Shown: positions 1 to 9,064, numbered from the stretch's first letter. The stretch: DNA of 64,000 bases from an uncultured Pseudodesulfovibrio sp. (GCF_963675635.1 NZ_OY776488.1:1587501-1651500); one strand, 5' to 3'. Numbers and translations are program-made. Notes: generated by a model not told the origin, from the sequence alone.

Positions 1-255
1 TTTCGAGATGCACTCATCGACGTCGTATTTTGGTTCGCCGATTTCATAAGATACGAAATCAAGGCTAGCGGTCTTGTTGAAATCTTCAATGGGAAACACG
101 GAACGGAACACGCCCTCGAGTCCAAAGTCTCCGCGACTGGCAGGCGGGGTATCCACCTGGAGGAAACGATTGTACGAATCCACCTGGAGTTCCAGCAGGT
201 GCGGGATGGGGAGCGTGTTGACGATTTTGCCGAATTTTTTTCTCAGTTGACCCAT
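1..255 (-). CDS. rpoB: RNA polymerase beta subunit, N-terminal fragment (cut by window edge)
   Basis: The first 85 codons of the beta subunit of RNA polymerase are present; the rest lies beyond base 1. The translation opens [11 protein letters not shown] and continues with the [23 protein letters not shown] segment that is typical of bacterial RpoB N-termini. The ATG at 253-255 is preceded by an AGGG ribosome-binding site about six bases upstream. It follows rplL by about 300 bases, the usual rplKAJL-rpoBC order, and a hairpin in that gap probably tunes how much transcription reaches it. Only the start can be judged here. Confidence 0.95.
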   Translation of the reverse strand, partial: MGQLRKKFGKIVNTLPIPHLLELQVDSYNRFLQVDTPPASRGDFGLEGVFRSVFPIEDFNKTASLDFVSYEIGEPKYDVDECISK

Positions 256-485
256 TGTACCCTCATGCATGAGCGGTTGATGGTTGGGGCGCGGAGTTAT
301 GGGAGACCCTTACCCTCTGTCAGGCGTACCACGCATCGAAATGATGCGGTTGATACGGGAAAACGGGTAGATAAGCTGTAGCCGGAACCAAAACCCCGGC
401 ACTGCGACGAGGAGCAGACTATTATGTCTTACAGCGTGTGAACCCAAAAGTATAAAGACTATTAAACCAGTATATATACATACAG

Positions 486-531
486 AGCAAAGAGCGCAAC
501 ACCCTTCATGCAAGGGCGAGCGCTCTTTGCT
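486..531 (-). terminator. rplL-rpoB intergenic hairpin, probable attenuator or RNA processing site
   Basis: A 12-bp perfect inverted repeat (arms 486-497 and 520-531, AGCAAAGAGCGC and its complement) encloses a smaller CCCTT/AAGGG stem. It lies 22 bases after the rplL stop on the minus strand. No uridine run follows, so full termination is not expected. By analogy with the rplL-rpoB gap of other bacteria it is more likely a partial attenuator or RNase processing hairpin. The structure is seen directly; the role is inferred. Confidence 0.6.
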
Positions 532-553
532 ATATTAGCTTAAATAGCTGAAG

Positions 554-937
554 TTACTTAACTTCAACTTCGGCGCCAGCTTCTTCAAGCTGCTTGGCGG
601 CTTCGTCAGCTTCGTCCTTGGAAACACCCTCTTTCAGGGCTTTAGGAGCTTCGTCGACAAGAGCCTTAGCTTCTTTCAGACCCAGACCGGTGATAGCGCG
701 GACAGCCTTGATAACGGCAATCTTGTTGCCGCCAGCGCCCTTCAGGACGACGTCGAATTCAGTCTGCTCGTCAGCTTCAGCAGCACCATCGGCTGCGGGA
801 GCGGCGATGACAGCAGCAGCAGGAGCAGCAGCTTCTACGCCGAAGACGTCTTCCAGTTCTTTGATGAATTCAGACAGTTGCAGTACGGTCATGTTACCGA
901 TGAATTCGACAACTTGTTCTTTGGTGATATCAGCCAT
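554..937 (-). CDS. rplL: 50S ribosomal protein L7/L12
   Basis: This is the stalk protein of the large ribosomal subunit, which recruits translation factors. At 127 residues the length is standard. The N-terminal dimerisation part ([21 protein letters not shown]) is followed by an alanine-rich hinge at about residues 35-55 and the C-terminal factor-binding domain with [14 protein letters not shown] and [12 protein letters not shown]. The protein ends in EVEVK, as most L7/L12 do. It directly follows rplJ, with which it forms the L10(L12)n stalk. Confidence 0.98.
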   Translation of the reverse strand: MADITKEQVVEFIGNMTVLQLSEFIKELEDVFGVEAAAPAAAVIAAPAADGAAEADEQTEFDVVLKGAGGNKIAVIKAVRAITGLGLKEAKALVDEAPKALKEGVSKDEADEAAKQLEEAGAEVEVK

Positions 938-977
938 GATAAATTCTCCTTAAAAATTGATTCGCTTTGAACCGTGT

Positions 978-1499
978 TTACGCAGCTTCTTTCTGTTCCT
1001 TGATCGCAGTCAAGGCATACAGGAACTTGCGTTCGATGTTTGCGAACAGACACACAAAATTGCGGGGGACTGCCTGCATTGTGCCAAGTACAGAACTCAA
1101 GAGCTCAGGCTTGCTGGGCATCTTCGCGAGTTCTTTTACGCCGTCGCTGTCAAGAAACTGGCCTTCCAGAGTACCGAAACGCATGGAGAACTTTTTGTTC
1201 CCCTTGCCAAAATCGGCCAACGCTTTAGCAAGGGCGACTGGATCGTCGTACCCAAGCGCTACTGCGCAGTTCTCTTTCAAGTGTTCACTCAATTCACCGT
1301 GATCGGTATCCTTGAGAGCCAACCGGGCCAGGGTATTCTTAACGACTTGGTAGTCGACGCCAACTTCAAAGCACTTAGCGCGCAATATGGTCATTTCTTC
1401 AACAGAAAGACCTTTGAAGTCAGTGACGACGGCGATGCTGGCGCGCGAAGCTTTTTCGTGCAGCTGCTCGATGATCTGGGCTTTTTCTTGCCTTTTCAT
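978..1499 (-). CDS. rplJ: 50S ribosomal protein L10
   Basis: L10 is the base of the ribosomal stalk; it binds 23S rRNA and carries the L7/L12 dimers. The 173-residue product begins [20 protein letters not shown] and contains the [19 protein letters not shown] segment characteristic of the family, followed by [11 protein letters not shown]. The C-terminus provides the helix that binds L7/L12. It lies between rplA and rplL. The 158-base gap before it resembles an L10 leader RNA, which would let L10 repress its own operon. Confidence 0.97.
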   Translation of the reverse strand: MKRQEKAQIIEQLHEKASRASIAVVTDFKGLSVEEMTILRAKCFEVGVDYQVVKNTLARLALKDTDHGELSEHLKENCAVALGYDDPVALAKALADFGKGNKKFSMRFGTLEGQFLDSDGVKELAKMPSKPELLSSVLGTMQAVPRNFVCLFANIERKFLYALTAIKEQKEAA

Positions 1500-1657
1500 C
1501 TACCACTCCTCGTCGTTCGGCCCGGAAAGCAGGTCAAAGCGTTGTCTAAGCAGGATATTAAGAAGGTAACAACCCTCACCTACCGTCTCTGACTCAACCT
1601 TCCGTGCGATTATCTACAGGACTCCCGAATAAACTGGAGTCCGGCATTCTACTATTG
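1500..1657 (-). promoter_or_regulatory. Putative L10 leader RNA upstream of rplJ
   Basis: The gap between rplA and rplJ is far longer than the neighbouring gaps and is GC-structured. Read on the minus strand it contains a GGACTCC/GGAGTCC hairpin near 1617-1640. Further on come a GACGGTAGGTG segment and a TTACCTTCTTAATATCC segment that can pair with one another, an arrangement like known L10 leaders bound by L10(L12)4. I matched it by eye only; a covariance-model search for the L10 leader family would decide. Confidence 0.5.
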
Positions 1658-2365
1658 TTAGACTTCCAGGAATTTCCTGACAGTCAGGGGATCGATTTTG
1701 ATACCAGGTCCCATGGTCGAGGAAACAGCCAGTGCTTTCATGTACGTACCCTTTGCAGAGGACGGCTTCATGCGCATGACGGCATCCAAAAGCGCCTTGA
1801 GGTTCTCAAGAAGCTTTTCCGGTCCAAAAGAGACCTTACCGATGGGAGCGTGCAGCACACCGGCCTTGTCAACCTTGAACTCGACCTTACCGGCCTTGAG
1901 TTCAGTGACAGCCTTGGCTACATCCATGGTGACAGTACCGGTCTTGGCGTTAGGCATAAGTCCGCGAGGACCCAGCACACGACCAATCTTACCGACAACA
2001 GCCATCATGTCAGGAGTCGCGACAGCTTTATCGAAGTCAAGCCAGCCACCCTGAATTTTTTCAACCAAGTCATCGGAACCGTAGAAATCAGCACCGGCTT
2101 CCTTGGCCTCATTTTCCTTTTCACCCTTACAGAAAACGGCAACGCGAATATCCTTGCCGAGTCCGTTGGGCAGACTGACTGCACCACGGATCATCTGATC
2201 AGAGTACTTGGGATCAACGCCGAGGTTGATAGCGACATCAACAGTTTCGTCGAATTTTGCAAATGCACCTTCGACTGCAACTTTGACGCCTTCCTCGACA
2301 CCGACTCGCGTGGCGGTGTCACGTTCACCGACGGCGTTACGGTATTTTTTTCCATGCTTAGGCAT
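1658..2365 (-). CDS. rplA: 50S ribosomal protein L1
   Basis: L1 forms the mobile stalk that helps release the E-site tRNA, and in many bacteria it represses its own operon. The family's start [11 protein letters not shown] selects the ATG at 2363-2365, which has a GAGGAA ribosome-binding site eight bases upstream; the frame stays open five codons further but without a signal. The product has 235 residues. Key family segments seen are [34 protein letters not shown] and [16 protein letters not shown]. It follows rplK after 14 bases. Confidence 0.97.
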   Translation of the reverse strand: MPKHGKKYRNAVGERDTATRVGVEEGVKVAVEGAFAKFDETVDVAINLGVDPKYSDQMIRGAVSLPNGLGKDIRVAVFCKGEKENEAKEAGADFYGSDDLVEKIQGGWLDFDKAVATPDMMAVVGKIGRVLGPRGLMPNAKTGTVTMDVAKAVTELKAGKVEFKVDKAGVLHAPIGKVSFGPEKLLENLKALLDAVMRMKPSSAKGTYMKALAVSSTMGPGIKIDPLTVRKFLEV

Positions 2366-2379
2366 TGTGTATTTCCTCA

Positions 2380-2805
2380 TTAACCCTTGACTTCGATACC
2401 CATGCTGCGGGCTGTGCCCTCGATCTGAAGCATGGCGTTCTCAATGTCATTGGCGTTCAAATCAACCATTTTCAGTTCGGCGATCTCCTGGATCTGAGCC
2501 TTGGTGACCTTGCCGACCTTTTCTTTGTTGGGTTCACCAGAACCTTTCTCCAGCTTTGCGGCCTTGAGCAGCAGCACTGCTGCAGGAGGAGTCTTGGTGA
2601 TGAAGTCGAAGGAACGGTCCTGATATACGGTAATGACAACCGGGATAATCAGGCCTTTCTGGTCCTGCGTCTTGGCGTTAAACGCCTTACAGAATTCCAT
2701 GATGTTGACGCCGTGCTGACCCAAAGCCGGACCGACCGGCGGGGAGGGGTTTGCACTGCCAGCGGGAATCTGCAGTTTAATCTTTCCTAATTCTTTCTTG
2801 GCCAT
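2380..2805 (-). CDS. rplK: 50S ribosomal protein L11
   Basis: L11 binds the GTPase-associated centre of 23S rRNA and is involved in factor binding and the stringent response. The 141-residue length is exactly normal. Recognised segments are [34 protein letters not shown] at the N-terminus (a proline-rich domain) and the C-terminal rRNA-binding domain ending [10 protein letters not shown]. It lies between nusG and rplA in the standard order. Confidence 0.98.
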   Translation of the reverse strand: MAKKELGKIKLQIPAGSANPSPPVGPALGQHGVNIMEFCKAFNAKTQDQKGLIIPVVITVYQDRSFDFITKTPPAAVLLLKAAKLEKGSGEPNKEKVGKVTKAQIQEIAELKMVDLNANDIENAMLQIEGTARSMGIEVKG

Positions 2806-2849
2806 TGTATTCCTCGATGAGAAATTCGCTGTTAGCGATTATATCCGGG

Positions 2850-3407
2850 CTATCCCTTGTCCACTTGGACGAAGTCGAGCTCCACAGGAGTCTGACGCCC
2901 GAAAATAGAGACGGAGACTTTGAGCTTACCCTTGTCGTAATTGACTTCTTCCACAACACCGTTGAAGCCGCTGAACGGGCCATCAATGACCCGAACCTCG
3001 TCTCCGCGCTCGAAGTTGAACTTGGGACGGGGTTTATCCTGGCGGCTTTCCATCATGTTGAGGATGTTTTCCGCCTCACTGTCGCGCATAGGAGTGGGCC
3101 GGTTTTTGCCGCCCACGAACCCGGTAACACGCGGAATGGACTGAATAAGATGCCAGGAGTCGTCAGTCAGGATCATCTTGATCATGATGTAGCCCGGATA
3201 AAACTTTCGGGTAGACGTCTTGCGCTCACCTTTGACCATCTCGACGATCTTTTCGGTAGGCATGACGACCTCTTCAATGAGGCCCTTATCTTGTCCGGTC
3301 CGCATCATCTCGCGAACAGTCTGCTCAACACGCTGCTCAAACCCTGAATAGGTATGAACTATGTACCAGCGACCGCGAGGAGAAGCGTTTTCCATTGTGG
3401 CATCCAT
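2850..3407 (-). CDS. nusG: Transcription termination/antitermination protein NusG
   Basis: NusG binds RNA polymerase, improves processivity and couples it to Rho or the ribosome. The product (about 185 residues from the ATG at 3405-3407) shows the NGN domain start RWYIVHTYSGFEQRVEQTVRE, the PGYIMIKM segment, the VTGFVGG loop, and a C-terminal KOW domain (GDEVRVIDGPFSGFNGVVEEV). The open frame extends seven codons upstream, but the ATG chosen has a GGA box and matches the usual short leader; the ATG at 3395 is an alternative. It sits between secE and rplK. Confidence 0.96.
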   Translation of the reverse strand: MDATMENASPRGRWYIVHTYSGFEQRVEQTVREMMRTGQDKGLIEEVVMPTEKIVEMVKGERKTSTRKFYPGYIMIKMILTDDSWHLIQSIPRVTGFVGGKNRPTPMRDSEAENILNMMESRQDKPRPKFNFERGDEVRVIDGPFSGFNGVVEEVNYDKGKLKVSVSIFGRQTPVELDFVQVDKG

Positions 3408-3440
3408 ATTATGTTCCAGCCTTTGCAAGTAGCTTTGGTC

Positions 3441-3698
3441 CTAGGACAGGACGGTCTCGACGATCTTGGAAAACGCCAAGTCCACCACACCCAGGTAAAT
3501 AGCTATGACCACAGAGACGACCAACACCGCGATGCAAGTGGTGACTGTCTCCTTGCGGGAGGGCCAGACTACCTTCTTGATCTCGACCTTGGACTCTTCA
3601 AAGAACTGAATCAGCTCTTTGATTTTGCCCATCGGACCGGTTGCCTGAGCCTGTGCGGCCTGCTTTTCAGAGACCTTTTTGCTTTTTTTCCTGGCCAT
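3441..3698 (-). CDS. secE: Preprotein translocase subunit SecE
   Basis: This is the small membrane subunit that clamps SecY in the Sec translocon. The start MARKKSKKVSEK is preceded by GGGAAAGTGAT, which contains a ribosome-binding site; the reading frame is open further upstream but without a signal. The 85-residue product has a charged N-terminus, the conserved KEVVWPSRKE-like stretch (VEIKKVVWPSRKETVTT) and one C-terminal transmembrane helix (AVLVVSVVIAIYLGVVDLAF), the single-helix form found in most bacteria. It lies between tRNA-Trp and nusG, as is usual. Confidence 0.95.
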   Translation of the reverse strand: MARKKSKKVSEKQAAQAQATGPMGKIKELIQFFEESKVEIKKVVWPSRKETVTTCIAVLVVSVVIAIYLGVVDLAFSKIVETVLS

Positions 3699-3780
3699 AT
3701 CACTTTCCCAAATTATTGAGCGGGTTGCGGGGCCTTGCCATGTTTCAAGCAAGACCCCGCGCCGCTATCAAAGACTTAGT

Positions 3781-3857
3781 TGGCAGGGGTAGAGGGATTC
3801 GAACCCCCAACATCCGGTTTTGGAGACCGGCGTTCTAGCCGTTGGAACTATACCCCT
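3781..3857 (-). tRNA. tRNA-Trp (anticodon CCA)
   Basis: The minus strand folds as a cloverleaf: acceptor AGGGGTA pairs with TACCCCT, the anticodon loop is CTCCAAA with CCA at the centre (codon UGG), and the T-loop is GGTTCGAATCC. The 3' CCA is encoded at 3781-3783. It sits between rpmG and secE, the common position of tRNA-Trp in this block. Confidence 0.97.
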
Positions 3858-3869
3858 GCTCTATCGAAA

Positions 3870-4019
3870 CTACTTGGACTCTCTGTGGACAGTGTGCTTC
3901 TTGTCCCAAGGACAATACTTGCTCACTTCCAAACGTCCGGTAGTGTTCTTCTTGTTCTTCTGCGTTGCGTAGTTCTTACGCTTGCACTCGGTGCACTGCA
4001 GCTGAATATTGACGCGCAT
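3870..4019 (-). CDS. rpmG: 50S ribosomal protein L33
   Basis: This short gene encodes 49 residues beginning [19 protein letters not shown]. It has the CxxC pair of the zinc-ribbon form of L33 (Cys9, Cys12) and a further Cys near residue 36 in KYCPWDKKH; the fourth zinc-ligand cysteine usual in this form is replaced by Asp in CPWDKKH. The C-terminus HTVHRESK is typical. The ATG at 4017-4019 is two bases from the tuf stop, so it is translated just after tuf and is followed by tRNA-Trp. Confidence 0.95.
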   Translation of the reverse strand: MRVNIQLQCTECKRKNYATQKNKKNTTGRLEVSKYCPWDKKHTVHRESK

Positions 4020-4021
4020 GA

Positions 4022-5215
4022 TTACTCCACGATTTCGGTGACGACACCGGCACCGACGGTACGGCCACCTTCGCGAATAGCGAAGCGCAGACCGACTTCC
4101 ATGGCGATGGGTGCGATCATCTCGACATTGAAAGTGGCGTTATCGCCGGGCATAACCATTTCGACACCGTCGTCAAGAGTGACAACGCCGGTGATGTCAG
4201 TTGTACGGAAGTAGAACTGCGGACGGTAGCCGGAGAAGAACGGGGTGTGACGTCCACCTTCGTCTTTGGAGAGGACGTAGACCTCTGCCTTGAACTTGGT
4301 GTGCGGGTTGATGGAACCGGGCTTTGCAGCAACCTGTCCACGTTCAACTTCTTCACGCTTCACGCCGCGAATCAGGAGACCGACGTTATCACCGGCCTGG
4401 CCCTGGTCGAGCAATTTGCGGAACATCTCGACACCAGTGCAGGTGGTCTTGATGGTATCCTTGATGCCGACGATTTCGATTTCTTCACCAACGGTGACGA
4501 CACCGCGCTCTACACGACCAGTGATAACGGTACCACGGCCAGAGATGGAGAAGACATCCTCAACGGGCATGAGGAACGGCATATCAATGTCGCGCTCGGG
4601 CTCGGGGATGTAGGAGTCACAGGCAGCGAGCAGCTCGAAAATGGGCTTTGCAGCTTCATCATCAACGGATTCGCACTCGAGGGCTTTCAGAGCGGAACCC
4701 TGAATGACCGGAATGTCGTCGCCGGGGAATTCGTACTTGTCAAGCAGTTCACGAATTTCCATTTCAACCAGCTCAAGCAGCTCTTCGTCGTCGACCATGT
4801 CGCATTTGTTCATGAAAACGACCATGGCGGGCACACCAACCTGACGAGCGAGCAGGATGTGCTCACGAGTCTGAGGCATGGGACCGTCAGTGGCTGCGCA
4901 GACCAGGATAGCGCCGTCCATCTGGGCAGCACCAGTGATCATGTTCTTAATGTAGTCGGCGTGACCGGGGCAGTCTACGTGTGCGTAGTGACGGTTGTCG
5001 GTCTCGTATTCGACGTGAGCGGTAGCGATGGTGATGCCACGCTCTTTTTCTTCAGGAGCCTTGTCGATTTCATCAAAAGCGATGAACTCGCCGTTGCCAG
5101 CCATAGCAGCCAGCTTGGTGATGGCAGCTGTCAAAGTGGTTTTACCATGGTCAATGTGGCCAATGGTACCAATGTTGACGTGAGGCTTGCTCCGTTCAAA
5201 TTTAGCTTTACCCAT
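4022..5215 (-). CDS. tuf: Elongation factor Tu
   Basis: EF-Tu delivers aminoacyl-tRNA to the ribosome as a GTP complex. The product has 397 residues. GTP-binding motifs are plain: GHIDHGKTT near residue 19, [12 protein letters not shown] near 80 and NKCD near 135. The two C-terminal beta-barrel domains include [13 protein letters not shown] and [13 protein letters not shown]. It is preceded by three tRNA genes and followed by rpmG. The 200-base untranslated stretch between tRNA-Gly and tuf suggests separate control or RNA processing. Confidence 0.98.
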   Translation of the reverse strand: MGKAKFERSKPHVNIGTIGHIDHGKTTLTAAITKLAAMAGNGEFIAFDEIDKAPEEKERGITIATAHVEYETDNRHYAHVDCPGHADYIKNMITGAAQMDGAILVCAATDGPMPQTREHILLARQVGVPAMVVFMNKCDMVDDEELLELVEMEIRELLDKYEFPGDDIPVIQGSALKALECESVDDEAAKPIFELLAACDSYIPEPERDIDMPFLMPVEDVFSISGRGTVITGRVERGVVTVGEEIEIVGIKDTIKTTCTGVEMFRKLLDQGQAGDNVGLLIRGVKREEVERGQVAAKPGSINPHTKFKAEVYVLSKDEGGRHTPFFSGYRPQFYFRTTDITGVVTLDDGVEMVMPGDNATFNVEMIAPIAMEVGLRFAIREGGRTVGAGVVTEIVE

Positions 5216-5419
5216 TACAGTAACCCCCTAATCATAAAGTTGTGTAGGTTTTATTCTCTAAATACTTTCTAACAATTCATTACCAACAAAAACATCCGTC
5301 CTGGAGTCCACTACTCGACTTGTACAGATGATTTCTCCCTTTATCAAGGATGAGTTCATCAGCCGAGCTAGTGAATAAAACACACCGTATATAATGATGA
5401 TGGAGGAGAGATGACTAAA

Positions 5420-5496
5420 TGGAGCGGGAAACGGGACTCGAACCCGCAACCCTCAGCTTGGAAGGCTGATGCTCTAGCCAATTGAGCTATTCCCGC
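5420..5496 (-). tRNA. tRNA-Gly (anticodon TCC)
   Basis: The minus strand folds with acceptor GCGGGAA pairing with TTCCCGC. The anticodon arm is CAGCC-TTCCAAG-GCTG-like with TCC in the loop (codon GGA), and the T-loop is GGTTCGAGTCC. CCA is encoded at 5420-5422. It is the last of three clustered tRNAs before tuf. Confidence 0.96.
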
Positions 5497-5561
5497 TCAC
5501 TCTCTGTAGTCCATCAGCGGCTCTTGGCCGGCCTCCTACAGTGTGATTCGAAAGAAAAATT

Positions 5562-5647
5562 TGGTGGTGGGGGGAGGATTTGAACCTCCGAAGGCGAACG
5601 CCGACAGATTTACAGTCTGTTCCCTTTGGCCACTCGGGAACCCCACC
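5562..5647 (-). tRNA. tRNA-Tyr (anticodon GTA)
   Basis: This is an 86-base class II tRNA with the long variable arm expected for tyrosine. Acceptor GGTGGGG pairs with CCCCACC, the anticodon loop is CTGTAAA, the T-loop is GGTTCAAATCC, and CCA is encoded at 5562-5564. It lies eight bases after tRNA-Thr. Confidence 0.97.
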
Positions 5648-5655
5648 ATTATATT

Positions 5656-5731
5656 TGGAGCTGGCGATGGGACTTGAACCCGCAACCTGCTGATTACAAA
5701 TCAGCTGCTCTACCAATTGAGCTACGCCAGC
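5656..5731 (-). tRNA. tRNA-Thr (anticodon TGT)
   Basis: This is a 76-base cloverleaf on the minus strand: acceptor GCTGGCG with CGCCAGC, anticodon loop TTTGTAA with TGT (codon ACA), T-loop GGTTCAAGTCC, and CCA encoded at 5656-5658. It is the first gene of the tRNA-tuf transcription unit and sits directly downstream of a strong-looking promoter. Confidence 0.97.
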
Positions 5732-5745
5732 TCACGGGAAGAAAG

Positions 5746-5774
5746 TCTATATACGCCACTATTTCAAAAATCAA
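5746..5774 (-). promoter_or_regulatory. Sigma-70-type promoter of the tRNA-Thr/Tyr/Gly-tuf unit
   Basis: On the minus strand there is a -35 TTGATT (5769-5774), a 17-base spacer and a -10 TATAGA (5746-5751). The predicted start falls about 8 bases before the tRNA-Thr 5' end, as is common for stable RNA genes. The sequence match is good; no regulator site is evident. Confidence 0.65.
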
Positions 5775-5972
5775 GAGTTTTTCGAAACCTTTTTGCAATC
5801 CGCTTGGACAAGGACTTCTTCCGCTCAAGGACGGGCCGGTTTAATTTTAATTCTCTATGTTTGTCAACCCTATTCCAATTTTTTTTTATTTTAATTCTCA
5901 ATATTCACGAGAGTCCCTCGAAACGTCCAGGCGACTAATCCCCGTTTTATCGCGTTATTCCGCGATTCTTGT

Positions 5973-6002
5973 TTGATTCTGTTCATTTCAAGTTTTTATA
6001 AT
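5973..6002 (+). promoter_or_regulatory. Sigma-70-type promoter of the solute-binding protein gene
   Basis: There is a -35 TTGATT (5973-5978), an 18-base spacer and a perfect -10 TATAAT (5997-6002). Transcription would begin near 6009, which supports translation from the ATG at 6066 rather than from any earlier in-frame codon. The rest of the tRNA-Thr to 6066 gap is AT-rich with no gene that I can see. Confidence 0.65.
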
Positions 6003-6065
6003 GGTTTCAAAAGTTCAGATTGGTTTATCCTGATGCATAGCAATATTTCACTCACAAGAGATACT

Positions 6066-6830
6066 ATGCGATTAATCATTTTCATTATAATTTGTATCAA
6101 TCTACTCCTCCCTTCCCCTGTCGAAGCCGAAGAAATTCGCTTCATGACACATAACCTGCAGGGTCAGACCTACCTCGATATGAAGACTGGAAACATAAGA
6201 GGGATCAAGCACGCAGGAAAACGTTCGTTCAATCTCGAGGTTGTCCTTGAGATGAAAAAGATGATGGGCAACACGACTCGAATTACACAAGTCCCATTTG
6301 CCCGAGGACTCGAAATACTGAATACACAAAAAAGTGTTGCCTTTTTTAATGTCAACAGGACACCAGAGCGTCGCTCTCTCTATAAATGGGTTGGTCCGCT
6401 TCAGTCAGAAGTTGACTATTTATATGGTCTTAAGAAAATGACCAATATTCACACTCTTGATGCAGCACGAAACGTCCGTTCAATTTGCGTAGTTAATGGC
6501 AACGCACAACACATGCGCCTCTTTCAAATGGGATTCACCAATGTCGTCACCAACAACAGCTACGAAAACTGTTTCCAAATGTTGAAAAATGGACGAGTTG
6601 ACCTTGCCGCTTTATCAGAATTGGCTCTAGAGGCCACACTCGCCAAGGCGCACATACAACCGTCCGCTATTCACAGAGTGCCGGAAGTCCTCCTTCAATC
6701 AGAAGGATATATCGCCTTTTCACCGGACACAAATGATGTAGTTATCAGCCAATGGCAAAACGCATTTGATACCATGCTCTATTCCGGAGCATATACTCGA
6801 TTGTTCGGACTCTATTTCAACCCCAATTAA
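6066..6830 (+). CDS. Periplasmic solute-binding protein (amino-acid-binding family 3 type), no transporter nearby
   Basis: The 254-residue product starts with a signal peptide (MRLIIFIIICINLLLPSPVEAEE, cut predicted after the alanine near residue 20). The mature part resembles the bacterial extracellular solute-binding protein family 3, with segments such as GRKRSFNLEVVLEMKK-like lobes, VPFARGLEILN, and VDLAALSELALEA in the second lobe. The ATG at 6066 is chosen because it begins the signal peptide and lies downstream of the promoter. No permease or ATPase gene adjoins it, so it could be a sensor or orphan binding protein. The ligand is unknown. Composition is more AT-rich than neighbours. 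Confidence 0.75.
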   Translation: MRLIIFIIICINLLLPSPVEAEEIRFMTHNLQGQTYLDMKTGNIRGIKHAGKRSFNLEVVLEMKKMMGNTTRITQVPFARGLEILNTQKSVAFFNVNRTPERRSLYKWVGPLQSEVDYLYGLKKMTNIHTLDAARNVRSICVVNGNAQHMRLFQMGFTNVVTNNSYENCFQMLKNGRVDLAALSELALEATLAKAHIQPSAIHRVPEVLLQSEGYIAFSPDTNDVVISQWQNAFDTMLYSGAYTRLFGLYFNPN

Positions 6831-6888
6831 CAGTCACCGCCGCTTTTCCTTTGACTCTCGGCGCATCAGGTTTTATCTGCCTTTCATC

Positions 6889-7908
6889 ATGAATATGTTC
6901 ACCATCACTCCCGACTCTCCTTGGCTCGCACCCCTGGCCGGTTATTCCGACCTTCCCTTCCGTCTGCTGTCCAAACAATATGGCTGCGGCGTCGGTTGCT
7001 CTGAAATGGTTTCAGTCAAGGGATTGGCCTTTAAAAATGCCGGAACCCGTCGGCTGCTTGCCACCTGTCCCGAGGACGACCCCATGGTCCTCCAACTTTT
7101 TGGAGCGGAAGCAGAATACTTTGAACCGGTCATGGAAAAACTGGTCGGCATGGGCTATCGCAATTTCGATCTCAACGCCGGATGCCCTGTCCGCAAGGTC
7201 CTCAAATCCGGTTCCGGTGTCAAACTCATGGAAGACCTCGACAAGCTGGTCAACCTGGCAGACATCATGGTCAAAAAAGCGGCAGAACATCCAAGCGGCG
7301 GCAGGGTGGGCGTCAAATTTCGTCTCGGCTTCAATAAAGGTGAAGAAGTATTCATTGATCTCGCCAAACGGCTGGAGAATATCGGCGTGGACTGGGTGAC
7401 CATGCACCCGCGCTACGGCAAGCAGATGTTCGCAGGATCAGCCAACTGGACAAAACTCGCCGAGCTCAAAAAAGCCGTATCCATCCCAGTCGTCGGTTCA
7501 GGCGACCTGTTCACGGCAGAAGATGGCGTGCGCTGCATAGAAGAAACCGGCATTGATGCCATCATGTTCGCACGAGGAGCACTCTACGATCCATCCATAT
7601 TCGCTAGGTACGTCGCCCTGCGACAGGGCAAGGAACTCCCAGTACGCGACGGCGAATTCCTGGCCGGAATCGTCCGGGAGCACATCCGCCTCACTCGCCT
7701 TTATGAAGGCGACGGACGATCTTTCCGCAAGATCCGATCCATCATTCCACGCTATGCCAAGGGACTCCGGGGCATTCGAGTCCTCCGAGCCTCATTGCTT
7801 GAATGCGAAAACTGGGAAGATCTGGAAAATGCGGCCAGCGTCATCGCAGACATGGAACAGGCAAGCAATATTTCTGATAAACCGGAAGTTGACGAAATTT
7901 GCCAATAG
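6889..7908 (+). CDS. tRNA-dihydrouridine synthase (DUS family)
   Basis: This flavoenzyme reduces specific uridines in tRNA to dihydrouridine using FMN and NADPH. The 339-residue product has a TIM-barrel start with the family signature APLAGYSDLPFR (residues 14-25), the active-site motif NAGCP with Cys99, and later GVKFRLGF, MHPRYGKQMFAGSANW and the phosphate-binding VGSGDLFTAEDG and MFARGAL segments. It could start at 6889 or 6895 (MNMF versus MF); neither has a strong ribosome-binding site. Subfamily (DusA/B/C) cannot be fixed by eye. It follows the solute-binding gene by 58 bases. Confidence 0.9.
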   Translation: MNMFTITPDSPWLAPLAGYSDLPFRLLSKQYGCGVGCSEMVSVKGLAFKNAGTRRLLATCPEDDPMVLQLFGAEAEYFEPVMEKLVGMGYRNFDLNAGCPVRKVLKSGSGVKLMEDLDKLVNLADIMVKKAAEHPSGGRVGVKFRLGFNKGEEVFIDLAKRLENIGVDWVTMHPRYGKQMFAGSANWTKLAELKKAVSIPVVGSGDLFTAEDGVRCIEETGIDAIMFARGALYDPSIFARYVALRQGKELPVRDGEFLAGIVREHIRLTRLYEGDGRSFRKIRSIIPRYAKGLRGIRVLRASLLECENWEDLENAASVIADMEQASNISDKPEVDEICQ

Positions 7909-7970
7909 GGTTTACACAATCCCCACAGTCCTGAATAATTTCATACTTTTGACAAGGAAGCGGTATCTTC

Positions 7971-8984
7971 ATGGCCACTGAGTCGACCGACATTCTGCTA
8001 GAGGCCGGAACCAACGAACTCGAAATCGTGGAATTCTACCTTGAGGAAGAGCTCAAGGAAGAGGATCAAGTCGAGTTGAATCAGGAAGACATACAACACG
8101 AAAAAGGACAGATACCAAGCCGCAAAGGCTACTACGGCGTCAATGTCGCCAAAGTCCTTGAAATCATCCGTAAACCGGACATCACCGAAATGCCCGAAAC
8201 GTCCCACCCTTCAGTGCTTGGGGCATTCAATCTCCGCTCCCGAATCATACCACTGCTTGACCTCTGCATATGGCTCAAGAAAAAACGTGTGGAAAACGAG
8301 CCGCCCAAGATCATTGTCACTGAATTCAACCAAGTTACATCGGCCTTCATGGTTTCTGGCGTCACCCGCATTCACCGCATTTCATGGGAAGACGTCGAAG
8401 CTCCCAACAAATATGTATCAGCCCTTTCCTCGGACTCCATTACGGGTGTGGTCAAATTCGATGACCGCATCGTTTTCATCCTCGACCTGGAGCGCATTGT
8501 CTCCGAGCTCAACCCGGACATGCGCCTACGATTTGACGACAACGTAGAATTCGACGGCAACGCCGGATACAAGGCCCTTATCGCCGACGACTCCCCACTC
8601 ATTCGTGAAATGATCCGTGACATGCTCGGTCAGGCCGGTTTCCGCGTCGAAAAGACCAACAACGGTCGAGAATGCTGGGAACGCCTCAAAGAGTACAAGC
8701 GGTTGGCTGCTGTCGACAACCGACCCATCACAGACTACGTGCAAGTCATAGTCTCGGATATCGAAATGCCCATGATGGACGGTCATCATCTCACCAAAAA
8801 GATCAAAGAAGACCCGGTTCTCCACGTATTGCCGGTTATCCTCTTCTCCTCGCTCATCACCGAAAAGCTCCGGCACAGAGGTGAAACCGTCGGCGCAGAT
8901 GATCAGGTTTCCAAGCCAGAAATCACCTACCTCGCCCAAAAAGCCGCATCGCTCATCTTAGAACGCCAAAAGGCATTGCGCTAG
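7971..8984 (+). CDS. cheV: Chemotaxis protein CheV (CheW-receiver fusion)
   Basis: CheV couples chemoreceptors to CheA through its CheW domain and adapts signalling through its receiver. In this 337-residue protein the CheW-like domain covers about residues 15-180; segments include GYYGVNVAKVLEIIRKPDITEMP and HPSVLGAFNLRSRIIPLLDL. The receiver domain runs from about 200 (KALIADDSPLIREM) with phospho-acceptor Asp263 in VSDIEMPMMDG and a late SKPE lysine. Residues 24-50 form a strongly acidic insertion not expected in a minimal CheW fold. No receptor or che operon adjoins; a terminator follows. Confidence 0.93.
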   Translation: MATESTDILLEAGTNELEIVEFYLEEELKEEDQVELNQEDIQHEKGQIPSRKGYYGVNVAKVLEIIRKPDITEMPETSHPSVLGAFNLRSRIIPLLDLCIWLKKKRVENEPPKIIVTEFNQVTSAFMVSGVTRIHRISWEDVEAPNKYVSALSSDSITGVVKFDDRIVFILDLERIVSELNPDMRLRFDDNVEFDGNAGYKALIADDSPLIREMIRDMLGQAGFRVEKTNNGRECWERLKEYKRLAAVDNRPITDYVQVIVSDIEMPMMDGHHLTKKIKEDPVLHVLPVILFSSLITEKLRHRGETVGADDQVSKPEITYLAQKAASLILERQKALR

Positions 8985-9008
8985 AAGACAAGCATACCTC
9001 CGGCTGTT

Positions 9009-9064
9009 GAGGGAAGAAAAAGAGGGATACCCTTTGAAAAGGGCTTCCCTCTTTTTCTTCCCTC
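9009..9064 (+). terminator. Terminator after cheV
   Basis: An 18-bp perfect stem (arms 9009-9026 and 9047-9064) has a purine-rich ascending arm, so the descending arm carries the pyrimidine/U-rich tract (CTCTTTTTCTTCC). It starts 25 bases after the cheV stop. The remaining bases up to 9249 contain no gene that I can support. Confidence 0.75.
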
